A stretch of DNA of 64,000 nt from Salminus brasiliensis (lineage: Eukaryota > Chordata > Actinopteri > Characiformes > Bryconidae), in the NCBI RefSeq assembly GCF_030463535.1, contig NC_132883.1, positions 31,847,873 to 31,911,872 of the forward strand, given 5' to 3'. Shown in pieces: positions 53,256 to 64,000 of the stretch; positions within the stretch are counted from its first letter, which is position 1, and each line of letters starts with the position of its first letter. Made by a program: the position numbers and the translations under genes. The notes beneath the pieces are model-generated. The model saw nothing but the letters and a program-made list of their open reading frames with translations, ran no database searches and had not been told where the DNA came from.

Positions 53256-53885
53256 TTAAATATTTTCATTGAATACTTTGTTCTGTACAACGTTAAATGT
53301 GCTGACAACAAAATCACACCAAAATCATCAATGGAAATCAAATTTATTAACAAATGGAGGCCTGGATTTGGAGTCACACACAAAATAAAGTGGAAAAACA
53401 CACTACAGGCTGATCCAACTTTGATGTAATGTCCTTAGAACAAGTCAAAATGAGGCTCAGTATTGCGTGTGGCCTCCATGTGCCTACAATGCCTGGGCCT
53501 GCTCCTGATGAGGATCTCCTCCCAGACCTGGACTAAAGCATCTGCCAACTCCTGGACAGTCTGTGGTGCAACATGACGTTGGTGGATGGAGCGAGACATG
53601 ATGTCCCAGATGTGCTCAATCGGATTCAGGTCTGGGGAACAGGTGAGCCAGTCCATAGCTTCAATGCCTTTATCTTGTAGGAACTGCTGGCACACTCCAG
53701 CCACACGAGGTCTAGCATTGTCCTACATTAGGAGGAACCCAGGGCCAGCCGCACCAGCATATGGCCTCAAAAGGGGTCTGAGGATCTCATCTCGGTACCT
53801 AATGGCAGTCAGGTTACCTCTGGCGAGCACATGGAGGGCTGTGTGGCCCTCCAATGAAATGCCACCCCACACCATATTGTCTCAG
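53256..53885 (-). mobile_element. Tc1-like transposon, C-terminal fragment
   Basis: Minus strand 53704-53435 encodes 'MDWLTCSPDLNPIEHIWDIM' with the catalytic Glu region of a DD34E transposase, then 'VAPQTVQELADALVQVWEEI'. Upstream sequence to 53880 carries more of the catalytic core in broken frames. It is inserted in the tRNA array. Confidence 0.8.
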
Positions 53886-54008
53886 AACATATAAATCAAT
53901 CAAATTCCTCCAGCAGCAAATGCCTTTTTAATGAACAGTTTTTGTTGTGGTTTTGATTCACTTCAGCATGCTTCCGATAATGAGCTTCAGTCTAAAACAC
54001 AAATTCAG

Positions 54009-54080
54009 TGGAGATGCTGGGGATTGAACCCAGGACCTCATAAATGCAAAGCATGCACTCTACCACGGAGCTACATCCCC
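54009..54080 (-). tRNA. tRNA-Ala (anticodon TGC)
   Basis: A 72-nt cloverleaf like 15812-15883, anticodon loop TTTGCAT. One D-arm change (CTCCGTGG instead of CTCAGTGG) is present. Confidence 0.75.
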
Positions 54081-54262
54081 AGCTTGGTGTAGGTTGTCGG
54101 AAATGTGCCCATGGGACAAGCCAAAGCTTCAAACTTACAGCAAGGGCAGAGTTAAAATCCTGCATAGTCAGCATTTTAACATAGTAAGCTGGAACATCAT
54201 ATATGATGGAGAATGCAAAAGCTAACCGAAAAGTGACATTGGGCAGTATCTTCCAAGAAAGA

Positions 54263-54334
54263 AGGCACAAATGGGGGTCGAACCCATGATCTTCAGTTTA
54301 CGACACCGACACCTTACAACTTGGCCTCCCTGCC
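54263..54334 (-). tRNA. tRNA-Thr-like (anticodon CGT)
   Basis: Cloverleaf with anticodon loop GTCGTAA (CGT). Acceptor GGCAGGG is imperfectly paired with ATTTGTGCC, so it may be decaying. It is the likely ancestral form of the CAT variant at 18242 and 61262. Confidence 0.55.
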
Positions 54335-54580
54335 AGCTCATCAACACAGGTAGTCCCATGACTCTATGCCTAAACTGGTCTACTGACAATTCTTGGCTGA
54401 CTCAATGAATACAATTCTTACCAAATGCTCAGTTTGAACTTGTAGCAAACGGCGGCGTATCCTTTGCTTCAGTACACAAAATTGCATGTACTCCCATCCT
54501 GGGCACCTTGCAACATCTGGCAGAATTTGTCTAGAACTAAATGTCTCATTTGTGTTTCTAGGTTATACCAGGTTATAACA

Positions 54581-54652
54581 TGGAGATGCAGAGGATTGAA
54601 GCCTGGACCTCATACATGCAAAGCATGCGCTCTACCACTCAGCTACTTCCCC
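54581..54652 (-). tRNA. tRNA-Ala-like (anticodon TGC)
   Basis: Anticodon arm intact (TTTGCAT), but the T-arm reads GGCTTCAATCC and the acceptor start GGGGAAG, so stem pairing is weaker than at 54009. Confidence 0.55.
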
Positions 54653-54776
54653 TCTGCCACACTTCTGTTTTAAGAACCCAAGAGCATGAGTAAAAGTAAG
54701 ACATTCAGCAAAGATGGGCAGGATTTGATTAACATGTAATATAAGCTCCCATTAAGCTTCTTTTTGCTTGGAAAAT

Positions 54777-54847
54777 GGCACAAACAGGGATCGAACCTGC
54801 AATCTTCGGTTTACAAGACCAACGCCTTGCCACTTGGCCATCGCACC
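54777..54847 (-). tRNA. tRNA-Thr (anticodon TGT)
   Basis: Acceptor GGTGCGA pairs with TTGTGCC through GU pairs, anticodon loop CTTGTAA (TGT), T-arm GCAGGTTCGATCCCTGT. The best-preserved Thr gene of the window. Confidence 0.7.
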
Positions 54848-55080
54848 CACAGCCTTGTTTTTGAATTGGCTTGGAAGCACTGGACAAATGTACCTGTAAA
54901 AGAAACAGGACTCATTTACCTGAGCATGGCAGTAAACATTCTTCTGATACTGTCTCAGAACATACAAATCAATCAAGTTCCTCCAGCAGCAAATGCCTTT
55001 TTAATGAACAGTTTTTGTTGTGGTTTTGATTCACTTCAGCATGCTTCCAATAATGAGCTTCAGTCTAAAACACAAATTCA

Positions 55081-55142
55081 CTGGGGTTTGAACCCAGGAC
55101 CTCATACATGCAAAGCAAGCACACTACCACTGAGCTATATCC
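55081..55142 (-). pseudogene. Degenerate tRNA-Ala
   Basis: Matches tRNA-Ala but lacks the 3' acceptor strand and has mismatches in the anticodon stem. Confidence 0.6.
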
Positions 55143-55789
55143 ACAACTTGGCATAGGTTGCCAGCAATGTGCCCATGGGACAAGGCAAAGCTTCAAACTT
55201 ACAATGAGGGCAGAGTTAAAATCCTGCATTTTCAGCATTTTGCAGTTTTTATCGATTGTTTACACACAAATACTGGTACTTGAAACACAATGACCACAAC
55301 ATGTAACTCATGCACCAACCCCCTGAACTAAAATACAAGCACAATTCTGCTAAACTACAAGCACAATTCCTGCTTTACACTCAAATTGCAGTTCTAAAAC
55401 ATTTTTTTCAAAAAACTACACACAATTGTCTTGAAGAAAATCTCTTGTTTTCACAAGAAACACACTGTTATTCAAAACTCTAAAGTTAATTGCTCTACTA
55501 TGCACACTGACTCCTCACATGGGCAAACACTTAACACACATGTTTACACTTAGCAATCAGAGCTTTAGCATAAAAGGGCAACAGGTGAGCTCTTCTGTTT
55601 TGGAGCAATGGATGCCAATGTTGGAAACAGAGGCAGAGCCAGAGCCAGAGGAGTGAGAGTAAGAGGAGGGCGATGGGGAGGACGAGGACGAGGACAAGGA
55701 AGGCCAAGGACCCTAATTTTTTATGAGAGCCGAGCCACTTTGGTTGACCATGTGGTCAACCATGGTCTAACAATGAGGGAGGCTGGGCA

Positions 55790-58700
55790 AAGAGCTTTTT
55801 ATAGCTGTTGTCGTCACAAAGCAGCTTTACATAAACAGTGATTAATAAAAGACAGAGATAAAGAAAAAAGAAGAAAATAGCGTAAGACATGATGGATCAA
55901 AGACCCCCAGTGAGCAAGCCAATGGCGACAGTGGCAAGGAAAAACTCCCTCAGAGCTGGAGGAAGAAACCTTGGGAGGAACCAAGACTGGGGGGACCCAT
56001 CCTCCTCTGGTCAGAACTATTTAAACATTAATGATAAAAATTACCAAACCAGGTATAACATAGTTAAAAATGGTTTTAACATGGTCACTAAACAGGTAGC
56101 AGTGGTAGGCGGGTGAGACGCTGGTCTGCTATGGGTGGTGGTGGGTGGAGGTCCTGCTGGTTGGACCGGTAGGTGGCAGCTGGTTTGATGAAGGTAGAGA
56201 GGACCTTAGCGGGCAATCTTCCAGCAGGTCAGGCCGGGTGGCCATTTAATCGGAGAAGGTAAAAAGAGAGGGTTAGTTCTGAGAGGAATTTTATGGAGAG
56301 CAGAGAATGTTGGGCAGTATCAGATTGTGTCTGAAGACTCCGGCAGGTCTGACTATAACAGCCTAATTGAAAGGAGTGAACCAGAAGGTAACACAGACAC
56401 GGGAGCACCCTGAAAACGCCTGCATCTATCTGCTCCAACAAACCTGAGTGATCATGTGTAAGCAGCGAGACGACAGCTCCAGCATCTCAGTGTACTACAA
56501 TTCCTTAGGTCTGCGAACCCCTGGACCTGCAACCTTTGTCTAAGAAACATTAATTACCAAAAGCTAAACTAAACAGATGAGTTTTAAGCTTGGATTTAAA
56601 GATTGAGACTGTGTCTGAGTCCCGAACATGATCTGGAAGGTTATTCCAGAGTTGGGGGGCTTTATAAGAAAAGGCTCTTACCCCTGCTGAGGTTTTCTGA
56701 ATTTTGGGAACGAGTAAGAGTCCAGCACCCTGAGATCTAAGTAGTCTTGATGGTTCGTAATATGTTATAAGATCCCACAGGTACTCAGGAGCGAGGCCAT
56801 GTAGGGCTTTATATGTTAATAGAAGAATTTTGTAATCAATACGGGATTTAACTGGGAGCAAATGAAGTGCTGATAGAACTGGACTGATATGGTCAAATTT
56901 TCTAGTTTTAGTAAGGACCCTGGCTGCAGCATTTTGAACCAACTGAAGTTTATTGAGGTTCCTGCTAGAACAACCTAACAGTAGTGCATTACAGTAATCT
57001 AGCCTTGAGGTAATAAAAGCATGTACTAGCTTTTCTGCGTCCTGCAGAGATAAGGAGTTTCTTAGTTTGGCAATGTTCCTAAGCTGCATAAAGGCTGTCC
57101 TACTAATATTGGCTATATGCTGCTCAAATGCTAAATCTGAGTCAAATATGACGCCAAGATTTTTAGCTGCTAAACCAGGAATAATGGAAGCAATAGCCAA
57201 GTCTAACATTAAGTCGGATAGTTTATTTCTAGTGTCTTTTGAACCTAAAAGGAGAACCTTGGTCACTGTTGAGGAGAAGGAAGTTATGTGACATCCAGAG
57301 TTTCATGTTATTTCTTCTTTCTTCTCTGTCTCTGTCCTTTATTAAGTACTAATTATGTAAAGCTGCTTTGTGATGACAACAGTTGTAAAAAGCGCTATAC
57401 AAATAAATTGGACTTGACTTGACTTATATCCTTTACACAGTCCTCCATTTTCAGTAATCTAAATTTATCGTCAGGTTTGGCTTATATATAGAGCTGTGTG
57501 TCATCTGCATAAAAATGGAATTTAACATCATGTCTGCTTATAACTGAGCCCAGTGGTAACATGTATAATGTAAATAGTAGCGATCCTTAAATAGAGCCTT
57601 GAGGAACTCTATATCTTACGTCTGTGTAATTTGAAGATAGATCTTTTATCTTTACGAACTGATAGCGTCCCGTTAGATATGATTTGAACCACACTAGGGC
57701 TGTTCCTGTGATTCCAACCATTTTCTCTAATCTTTCTAGTAATATAGTATGATCTATTGTATCAAAGGCTGCACTAAGGTCTAGTAGGGCTAATAAAGAT
57801 ACATAGCCTTGATCAGAGGCAAGAAGGAGATCATTTGTAATCTTCACTAGGGCTGTCTCTGTGCTGTGATTGGATCTAAATCCAGACTGGAATTTCTCAT
57901 ACATGTCATTCTTGCTCCACAGCTTTTTCTAATATCTAATATTTTTTTCTAATTTCTAATACGATAGGAATGTTAAGTTAGAGATGGGTCTGTTATTAGA
58001 CAATACACTGGGTTCAAGGTTTGGTTTCTTGATTAAAGGTTTATGACTGCTAATTTAAGAGTTTGGGGTACATGCCCAAGGCTAAGGGATGAATTTATAA
58101 TTGTTAAAAGAGGTCTGATTATGATTGGGAGTATTTTTTTAGCAATTTAGAGGTAATTGGGTTGAGTGGACAGGTTGTACAATTATTATTAAATATACAA
58201 AAATATTTTTTTCTAGTTCTGGCTGTGGAAGTGGGTAGAAGGCTTCCAGCCTTTGTTCTACAACTAAGTTATGTTCTAAAACAGCTACACCAGGTGACAG
58301 CCATGTTTGATTTAATAAGCAGGGTTGGATTTGTTGTCTAATATTTTCTATTTTATTATTGCAATAGTTCATTAAAACATGACTGGTTAAAGATGTTGGA
58401 ATATGGGCATGAGTATCTGCCTGGCTTTTAGTAAGTTTAGAGATCTTACTTAAAAGAACTCTGGGATTGTTTTTGTTTTTCTCGATCAGCAAGGCCGAAT
58501 ACGCTGAGCGAGCTTTAATGAGTGCCTTTCTACATTGACTAATGCTGTCCTTCCACGCAGAATGGAACACCTCTAGTTTGTTTGCCTGCCATTTATGCTC
58601 TAGTTTCCGCACTGTTTGTTTTACGAGTTTGATTACTGTACCATGGTGCGAGCCTTTTTTGCCTTGTCATTTTACTTTTAAACAGTGCTACTTTGTCTAG

Positions 58701-59715
58701 GGTTGATCGTAGGGTATTTTCTAGATCGTTTGTTAATTTAACGAGCTCCATTTGGTCTGACGGAGTGTAAGCTAAGGTCGATAGGGGTGGGAGGTTTTCT
58801 GTAAACTGTACAGCTGTCATTGGGGTTATTGCGCGCTTTAGATAGTGTTGGGGGGACAAATTAACATTTTGCCTAAGATGAAGCTCAAGGAGATTAGAGA
58901 TTAGATAATGGTCTGATATTACTGAGCTTTGAGGTACAATATTTAGATGATCAATGCTAACACCCAGGGTCAGGACTAAATCTAGGGTATGGTCACAGTA
59001 ATGTGTGGGTCCAGTTACGTTTTGACATTCTGACAGAATCTAAAATTGATACAAATGCCTTTGTTAATGGATCGTCTGGTTTTTCAACATAAATATTAAA
59101 GTCCCCTACTATTATAACTTTGTTGCTGCACACTGCCAAGTCTGCAACAAAATTACTAAATTCTTTTAAAAATTCAGAATAGGGCCCTGGAGGCCTATAG
59201 ATATTAATTAGCGTGAATGCATTTTTATTTGTGGCTGGATTTGATATATTAATGTAGATAATCTCAAAAAAAGTGAAGGTGAAACCTGAAAGTGTTTTTA
59301 AATAATATCTAGTGTATTCTGGTAGATAATGCATACTCCACCTTCTCTGCCTGATGATCTAGGGCTATGTACATATTTATAACCTGCGGGAGTGGCTTCA
59401 TTTAGTGCTATATATTGATCAGGTCTAATCCAGGTTTCAGTGAAGCAGAAAACATCCAGTTTCTGATCACATATAATTTCATTTACGATCACTTCTTTCG
59501 AGGTTAATGATCTAATATTAAGTAGACCGAGCTTTAGGTCTGAGGTGCTGCTGTTATCATTTGATTGCGAGAATTTAACACTGATTAAATTATTAAAACG
59601 AGCTGACCTAGATGTTCTACGTTTGGGTTTAATTCGGTGCACAGTCTCAATATGGTGAAACCTGGGTGACGCCTCAAAGCAGCTTGTAGACGGTCGGTTT
59701 AGCCTGTCTGTCTGC
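55790..59715 (-). mobile_element. L2-clade LINE nested in the IS630-like element
   Basis: Same family as 8206-11795. Minus strand: endonuclease 59756-58993 ('DLKLGLLNIRSLTSKEV', 'VFCFTETWIRPDQY', 'IIVGDFNIYVEKPDDP'), linker 58859-58139, RT 57904-57587 ('FQSGFRSNHSTETALVKI', 'LLDLSAAFDTIDHTIL') and C-terminal region 57266-56550 ('SRLDYCNALLLGCSSRNL', 'LLLTYKALHGLAPEYL'). More complete at the 5' end than copy 1. Several frameshifts make it inactive. A short inverted L2 tail is inserted at 57304-57424. Confidence 0.9.
57304..57424 (+). mobile_element. L2 3' tail inserted into the L2 in reverse
   Basis: Reverse complement of about 8209-8325: AAGTACTAATTATGTAAAGC through AAGCGCTATACAAATAAATT and ACTTG repeats. 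The L2 at 9752-9790 lacks it at the same place, so it is a later, strongly 5'-truncated insertion. Confidence 0.8.
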
Positions 59716-61261
59716 GGTATTGTACTCTTTGTATTGCAGAACTGAAAGATTACCACGGGGACGGGGACGTCTTCTGTCTCCTGAACAGGAAATAGAGATC
59801 ATGAACATGGTTCTAGAAAATAACGGCATTACCTTACAGCAAATACAAAGAAAAATAATAGAAAACAATGAGATATTTCAAAATATTGATAGGGTAAGCT
59901 TATCAACGCTGGACCATGTCTTGCGCAGAAATAATTTGAGAAAGAAGCAGGTCTACAGGGTGCCATTTGATTGCAATTCTGAAAGAGTCAAAGAATTGCG
60001 ATATATCTATGTGCAAGTGATGGATTCTGTCAACATTGTATAAATTATACATATTTCTTTCTATTATATTGTAATCATAATGATTGCTTACTTCTGATAT
60101 TGTCATGTGTGTTTCAGAGAGTCCTTGAGCTGGAGGTGGCTGCAGTGGAGCACCAGTTCATCTTCATTGATAAGGTAGGACTCAACCTCACAAAAAGACG
60201 AAGGAGGGGAAAGAATATCGTCGGCCAGCGTGCCATTGTTGAAGTCCCTGGCCACCGCAGAGGGAACATCACAATGTGTGCAGCGATGACCCACCATGGC
60301 GTCTTCCATCACCATGCTAGGTACGTTGTCATTTGGGACAACGTAAGTTTCCGGGCTGCTCTGGTTCATAACTGGTTCACTGCCCACCCATGCTTTCAGT
60401 TGTTTATCTCCCTTCATATTCTCCATTCCTCAATCCTATTGAGGAATTTGTTTCTGCCTGGAGATGGAAAGTGTACGACCTAAATTCACAAACGTGTATA
60501 CCCTTTCTCCAAGCTATGGGAGATATAGCAGCTTTTCATGGCTGCTTGGCCAGGGAAAACATTGCTTATGATGTAGATGAGGTGCTGTGGCCAGACAGAA
60601 ACAGAAGAGAGGATGTAGCATAGTTTTTTTTGTTAGTTTTTTTTACTGTAACTGTATACAGTAAATTCTTCTGTTGTTTTGTATGTAGACTGTATGTGCA
60701 CTGTATGCACAACTTTGTGTTGGTTGGGATGTACACTGTGTACATTGTTTTTGTGGGAAAAATAAAATATATTTGTTACAGTGTATTTGTGTGTTCTGAG
60801 TATAAAAACAATATTCTAAAATATTTTACAACACACTTATGTTTGTACTGTCTGTAGTAAGTATAACACTGAACAAAAAAAGGCCTAAGTCATTATGATG
60901 AATGGAGATGAAGTGTTTTCCATTCATCATAGTGTTTTACATTGAGCACATCAGTGTTAAACTGGTTCTCATAAATGTCTATTCATATAATGGTTTATGT
61001 GTGTCATTTAAAACTAAATAACATTGTTTTGCTTGTAAAGTTTCATTTTTTTCTCCATGCAGGATAATTGAGGGGTTTTGCCCATTGTGCTTGTGTGTTT
61101 TTCGATTTGTGTGTAGAGTTCTGAGAGTATGAGGCATGCTTTCAGAAAATGTGTGTAAACAATCAAGAAAAACTGTAACATAGTAAGCTGGAACATCATA
61201 TATGATGGGGCATGCAAAAGCTACCAGCAAAGTGACATTGGACAGCATCTTCCAAGAAAGA

Positions 61262-61333
61262 AGGCACGGACAGGGGTCGAACCCATGATCTTTGGTTGAT
61301 GACACCGACGCCTTACCACTTGGCCACCATGCC
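61262..61333 (-). tRNA. tRNA-Thr-like, anticodon reads CAT (second copy)
   Basis: Same as 18242-18313 apart from one base in the T-arm, including the GTCATCA anticodon loop and a mismatch in the anticodon stem. Confidence 0.5.
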
Positions 61334-61660
61334 AGCTCATCAACCCCGGTAGTCCCATGAATCTATGCCTGAACTGGTCTACTGACAATTCTTGGCTGAC
61401 TCAATAAATAAAATTCTTACTAAATGCTCAGTTTGAACTTTTAGCAAACGGCGGCGTATCCTTTGCTTCAGTACACAAAATTGCATGTACTCCCATTCTG
61501 GGCACCTTGCAACACATCTGGCAGAATTTGTCTAGAACTAAATGTCTCATTTGTGTTTCTCTGAAGTTGCAAAGAAATACTCTAAGAGGTCAGACAATGG
61601 AGAAAAATACCTGATCCTCGTACTCTGAAGTTGCAAAAAACAGCCCAGCAGGTTATAACA

Positions 61661-61732
61661 TTGAGATGCAGGAGATTGAACCCTGGCCCCCAGACATGCA
61701 AAGCATGCATTCTACCACTGAGCTACATCCCC
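61661..61732 (-). tRNA. tRNA-Ala (anticodon TGC)
   Basis: Anticodon loop TTTGCAT and D-arm are intact; the acceptor 3' strand reads CATCTCAA and the T-arm is weaker (GGGTTCAATCTCC). Confidence 0.55.
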
Positions 61733-61856
61733 TCTGCCACACTTCTGTTTTAAGAACCCAAGAGCATGAGTTAAAGTAAGACATTCAGCAAAGATGGGCA
61801 GGATTTGATTAACATGTAATATAAGCTCCCATTAAGCTTTGTTTTGCTTGGAAAAT

Positions 61857-61929
61857 GGCACAAACATGTGGATCGAACCCACGACCTTCGGTTTACAAGA
61901 ACGACGCCTTGCCACTTGGCCATCACGCC
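61857..61929 (-). tRNA. tRNA-Thr (anticodon TGT)
   Basis: Acceptor GGCGTGA / TTTGTGCC, anticodon loop CTTGTAA, T-arm GTGGGTTCGATCCACAT. Two extra bases near the 3' stem and one anticodon-stem mismatch (GTCGTT against ACCGA) are noted. Confidence 0.6.
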
Positions 61930-62162
61930 CACAGCCTTGGCTTGGAAGCACTGGACAAATGTACCTGTAAAATGAACAGGACTCATTTACCTGAGCATCG
62001 CAGTAAACATTCTTTTGATACTGTCTCAGAACATACAAATCAATCAGGTTCCTCCAGCAGCAAATGCCTTTTTAATAAACAGTTTTTGTTGTGGTTTTGA
62101 TTCACTTCAGCATGCTTCCAATAATGAGCTTCAGTCTAAAACACAGTCTACAACAAATTCAG

Positions 62163-62225
62163 TGGAGATGCTGGGGATTGAACCCAGGACCTCATAAATG
62201 CGAAGAATGCCGTCTACCACTGAGC
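62163..62225 (-). pseudogene. tRNA-Ala pseudogene (anticodon CGC), second copy
   Basis: Same truncated form and same LINE junction as 20444-20507. Confidence 0.65.
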
Positions 62226-63240
62226 CAGGTCTCAGTGAAGCAGAGAGCAGCTGACCATGCAAAACTCTTGTTAGTCCCGTTGAGGAACAGTTGTTCATTC
62301 ACTTTGTTAGGTAAAGAGTTGGCTAAACAGCTGCTCAACCACTACCTTAACTGCAATGAAAGCTTCAGAGGACTTTAAATCTGTGATTTCTGGAACAGAA
62401 AAAATACTCTGCCTTTTAAACCTCCTGCGAAATGGCTGTTGTGTCCTGCAGAAATGACACGAGTCGAACAAGTAACCCTATTTGAGGTCATCATATATGT
62501 GTACGTGTGGGCTTGAATCTAAACCTAAGCAAATAAGAGTTTTAGCTCTAGTCAGTTTATGGCCCAACATCAAAACCCCACAAATCTCCCTCAACAGGCC
62601 TGATGATGTACAGCAAGACAACAGCTTCTATCCCCAACTTTCAGGCAGAGCAACACAGTCCAGTAGTTCAGCCCATTTGAGAACAGTATTTTTGAAAGTG
62701 ATGAAGCACACGTATATTTTCTACCAGCGCGGTTTCTGTCTCTAACTGTGATGTGGTTACTGTACTGGAACACCTGGAGACTGGAACACACTGTCCTCTC
62801 TACCTTGTCTAGAAAGATGCACAGAGATAGAAAGAACGAAGAAAAAGAAGAGCTGCAGAGAGTTTGTTGAGTAGAAATGACCTTATTCCATACGGGGCCA
62901 TCCTCCGGAGAACTGTTCTCTCGGACACTCTGAACGACTGCGCTCTGTCTCCAGCGGTGTGGCCCAAAAGAAGGGCAAATGTAGGATGGACGTCCAGCGT
63001 CGGCTTCGTGAGCTGAACTACACCATCCATTACTCCTTCCAGACCAAATAGGAGGTAGTTGTTTGGCGCGTGACTCTCAAAATCCTCCGCTAATGATCTT
63101 AAATCGTCCGCAGTAGCTCGTCAAAAACAGCATCAGTAACTCAGGACTGCTTCGAATGAAGGAACGTCCACAACTTGCCGCTTGTCGCTGGTTAAGAGCA
63201 ATGCTAGCAATGCGCCAGAACGCAGCCGTTGTAGACCAAG
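62226..63240. repeat. Duplicated segment, copy 2
   Basis: Paralogous to 20508-21536 in order and sequence, including the minus-strand frame with 'VSERTVLRRMAPYGI' (63030-62809), which is shorter by a small deletion. Confidence 0.6.
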
Positions 63241-63242
63241 TA

Positions 63243-64000
63243 CAGGGTGGGCCATTTATATGGATACACCTAAATAAAATGGGAAGTTGGTGATATTAAC
63301 TTCCTGTTTGTGGCACATTAGTATATGGGAGGGGGAAAACTTTTCAAGATGGGTGGTGACCATGGTGGCCATTTTGGATCCAACTTTAGTTTTTTCAATG
63401 GGAAGAGGGTCATGTGACACATCAAACTTATTTCACAAGAAAAACAATGGTGTGCTTGGTTTTAACTTGAACTTTTTTAACGTTTTGTAACTTTATTCTT
63501 TCATGAGTTATTTACAAGTTTCTGACGACTTCTAAAATGTGTTCAAAGTGCTGCCCATTGTGCTGGATTGTCAATGCAACCCTCTTCTCCCACTCTTCAC
63601 TCACTGATAGCAACATCGCAGAAGAAATGCTAGCACAGGCTTCCAGTATCCGCCGATCTGAGTCATCCTCGTTGAGATGCTGCAGCAGCTGGAGTTTGTA
63701 AGGGTGCCATTTGTGAGTAGCTAATATCCGCCGAAGGGATGTTCAACTGATGCCACCCTCCAGTAGCATGCGGCAAGTGCTATGCTGTGGGCTCTTGCTG
63801 AATGAAGCTAGGACAGCCACTGATTCTTCATTAGTGACAGTTTTCATGCATCCACATTTTGGCAAATCCAGCACTGAAATAGTTTCACAAAACTTGGCAA
63901 GCAGTTTGCTAACTGTAGCATGGGAGATGGGTGGTCTCGTAGGTCCTCACGTGTTAAACTCTGTGACATGTCAATGGCTGTAAACAAAGAGAAGCTTGTA
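63243..64000. mobile_element. Mariner-like transposon, runs off the window
   Basis: Starts after a TA with CAGGGTGGGCCATTTATATG and the same long terminal repeat as the hairpin at 21539. From about 63610 towards 63510 the minus strand encodes 'RRVALTIQHNGQHFEHILEV', a C-terminal pattern (NGxHFEHxL) found in Tc1/mariner superfamily transposases; further minus-strand coding pieces extend to the window end in broken frames. It is the likely parent type of the short hairpin. Confidence 0.75.

Larger units (their letters stand above)
55243..61175 (+). mobile_element. IS630/Tc1-like DNA transposon, copy 2, carrying an L2
   Basis: Ends match copy 1 (CAGTTTTTATCGATTGTTTA at 55243 and AAACAATCAAGAAAAACTG to 61175), in the same flanking tRNA spacer. 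Transposase pieces 59720-60020 ('EQEIEIMNMVLENNGITLQQ', 'LRKKQVYRVPFDCNSERVKE'), 60117-60345 ('VLELEVAAVEHQFIFIDKVG', 'KRRRRGKNIVGQRAIVEVPG', 'YVVIWDNVSF') and 60400-60620 ('YSPFLNPIEEFVSAWRWKVY') read better than copy 1 and look split by intron-like gaps, as known for some IS630 relatives. A 3.9-kb L2 is nested at about 55790-59715. Confidence 0.85.

Overview
This is a repeat-dense piece of a vertebrate genome, almost certainly a teleost fish. The evidence is nested vertebrate-type retroelements (L2, L1, DIRS, Ty3/gypsy, an endogenous retrovirus), several Tc1/mariner families, a fish-type SINE, nuclear tRNA-Ala and tRNA-Thr genes, and a host-type gene with short introns. The species cannot be told from the sequence alone.

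Layout. 1-1330 is an internally deleted LINE. 1725-13569 is an endogenous retrovirus (LTR-gag-pro-pol-env-LTR) with a 4-bp target duplication; it sits in an array of exon-like repeats, and an L2 element (8206-11795) is nested in its env. 13570-14780 and about 39640-42240 are two copies of one host segment: exon-like tandem units followed by the 3' exons of an unrecognised host gene. The fuller copy of that gene runs on the minus strand from 43840 to 41830. 14790-21538 and 53000-63242 are two copies of an alternating tRNA-Ala/tRNA-Thr array. Both carry an IS630/Tc1-like transposon at the same site; other insertions (solo LTR, Tc1, L2) are private to one copy. 38341-39540 is a DIRS fragment, 45440-48640 an L1-type LINE with a solo LTR inside, 50029-51269 a Tc1 remnant and 51270-52850 a Ty3/gypsy fragment holding a SINE. 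A mariner-like element begins at 63243 and runs off the window.

The main object is a complete 16.4-kb Polinton/Maverick (adintovirus-like) element at 21951-38324. It starts AG and ends CT, has inverted repeats of about 970 bp, and is flanked by a perfect 6-bp target duplication (AATGAC). It landed inside the end of a mariner-like hairpin element. All core genes are open: protein-primed DNA polymerase B, packaging ATPase, adenain-type protease, double jelly-roll major capsid, penton-type minor capsid, a basic pVI-like protein, and a chromodomain integrase. The left genes read right and the right genes read left, meeting at a shared polyadenylation region near 31.2 kb.

Three things in this element look new. 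(1) A multi-exon gene between the left terminal gene and polB: six GT-AG introns, all phase 1, with microexons of 30-66 nt. (2) A small N-myristoylation-signal protein with BH3-like and BH1-like segments that may be a viral Bcl-2 homologue. (3) A pair of terminal genes with patchwork DNA identity, suggesting gene conversion between the ends. Viral genes are described only; no joined or repaired sequence is given.
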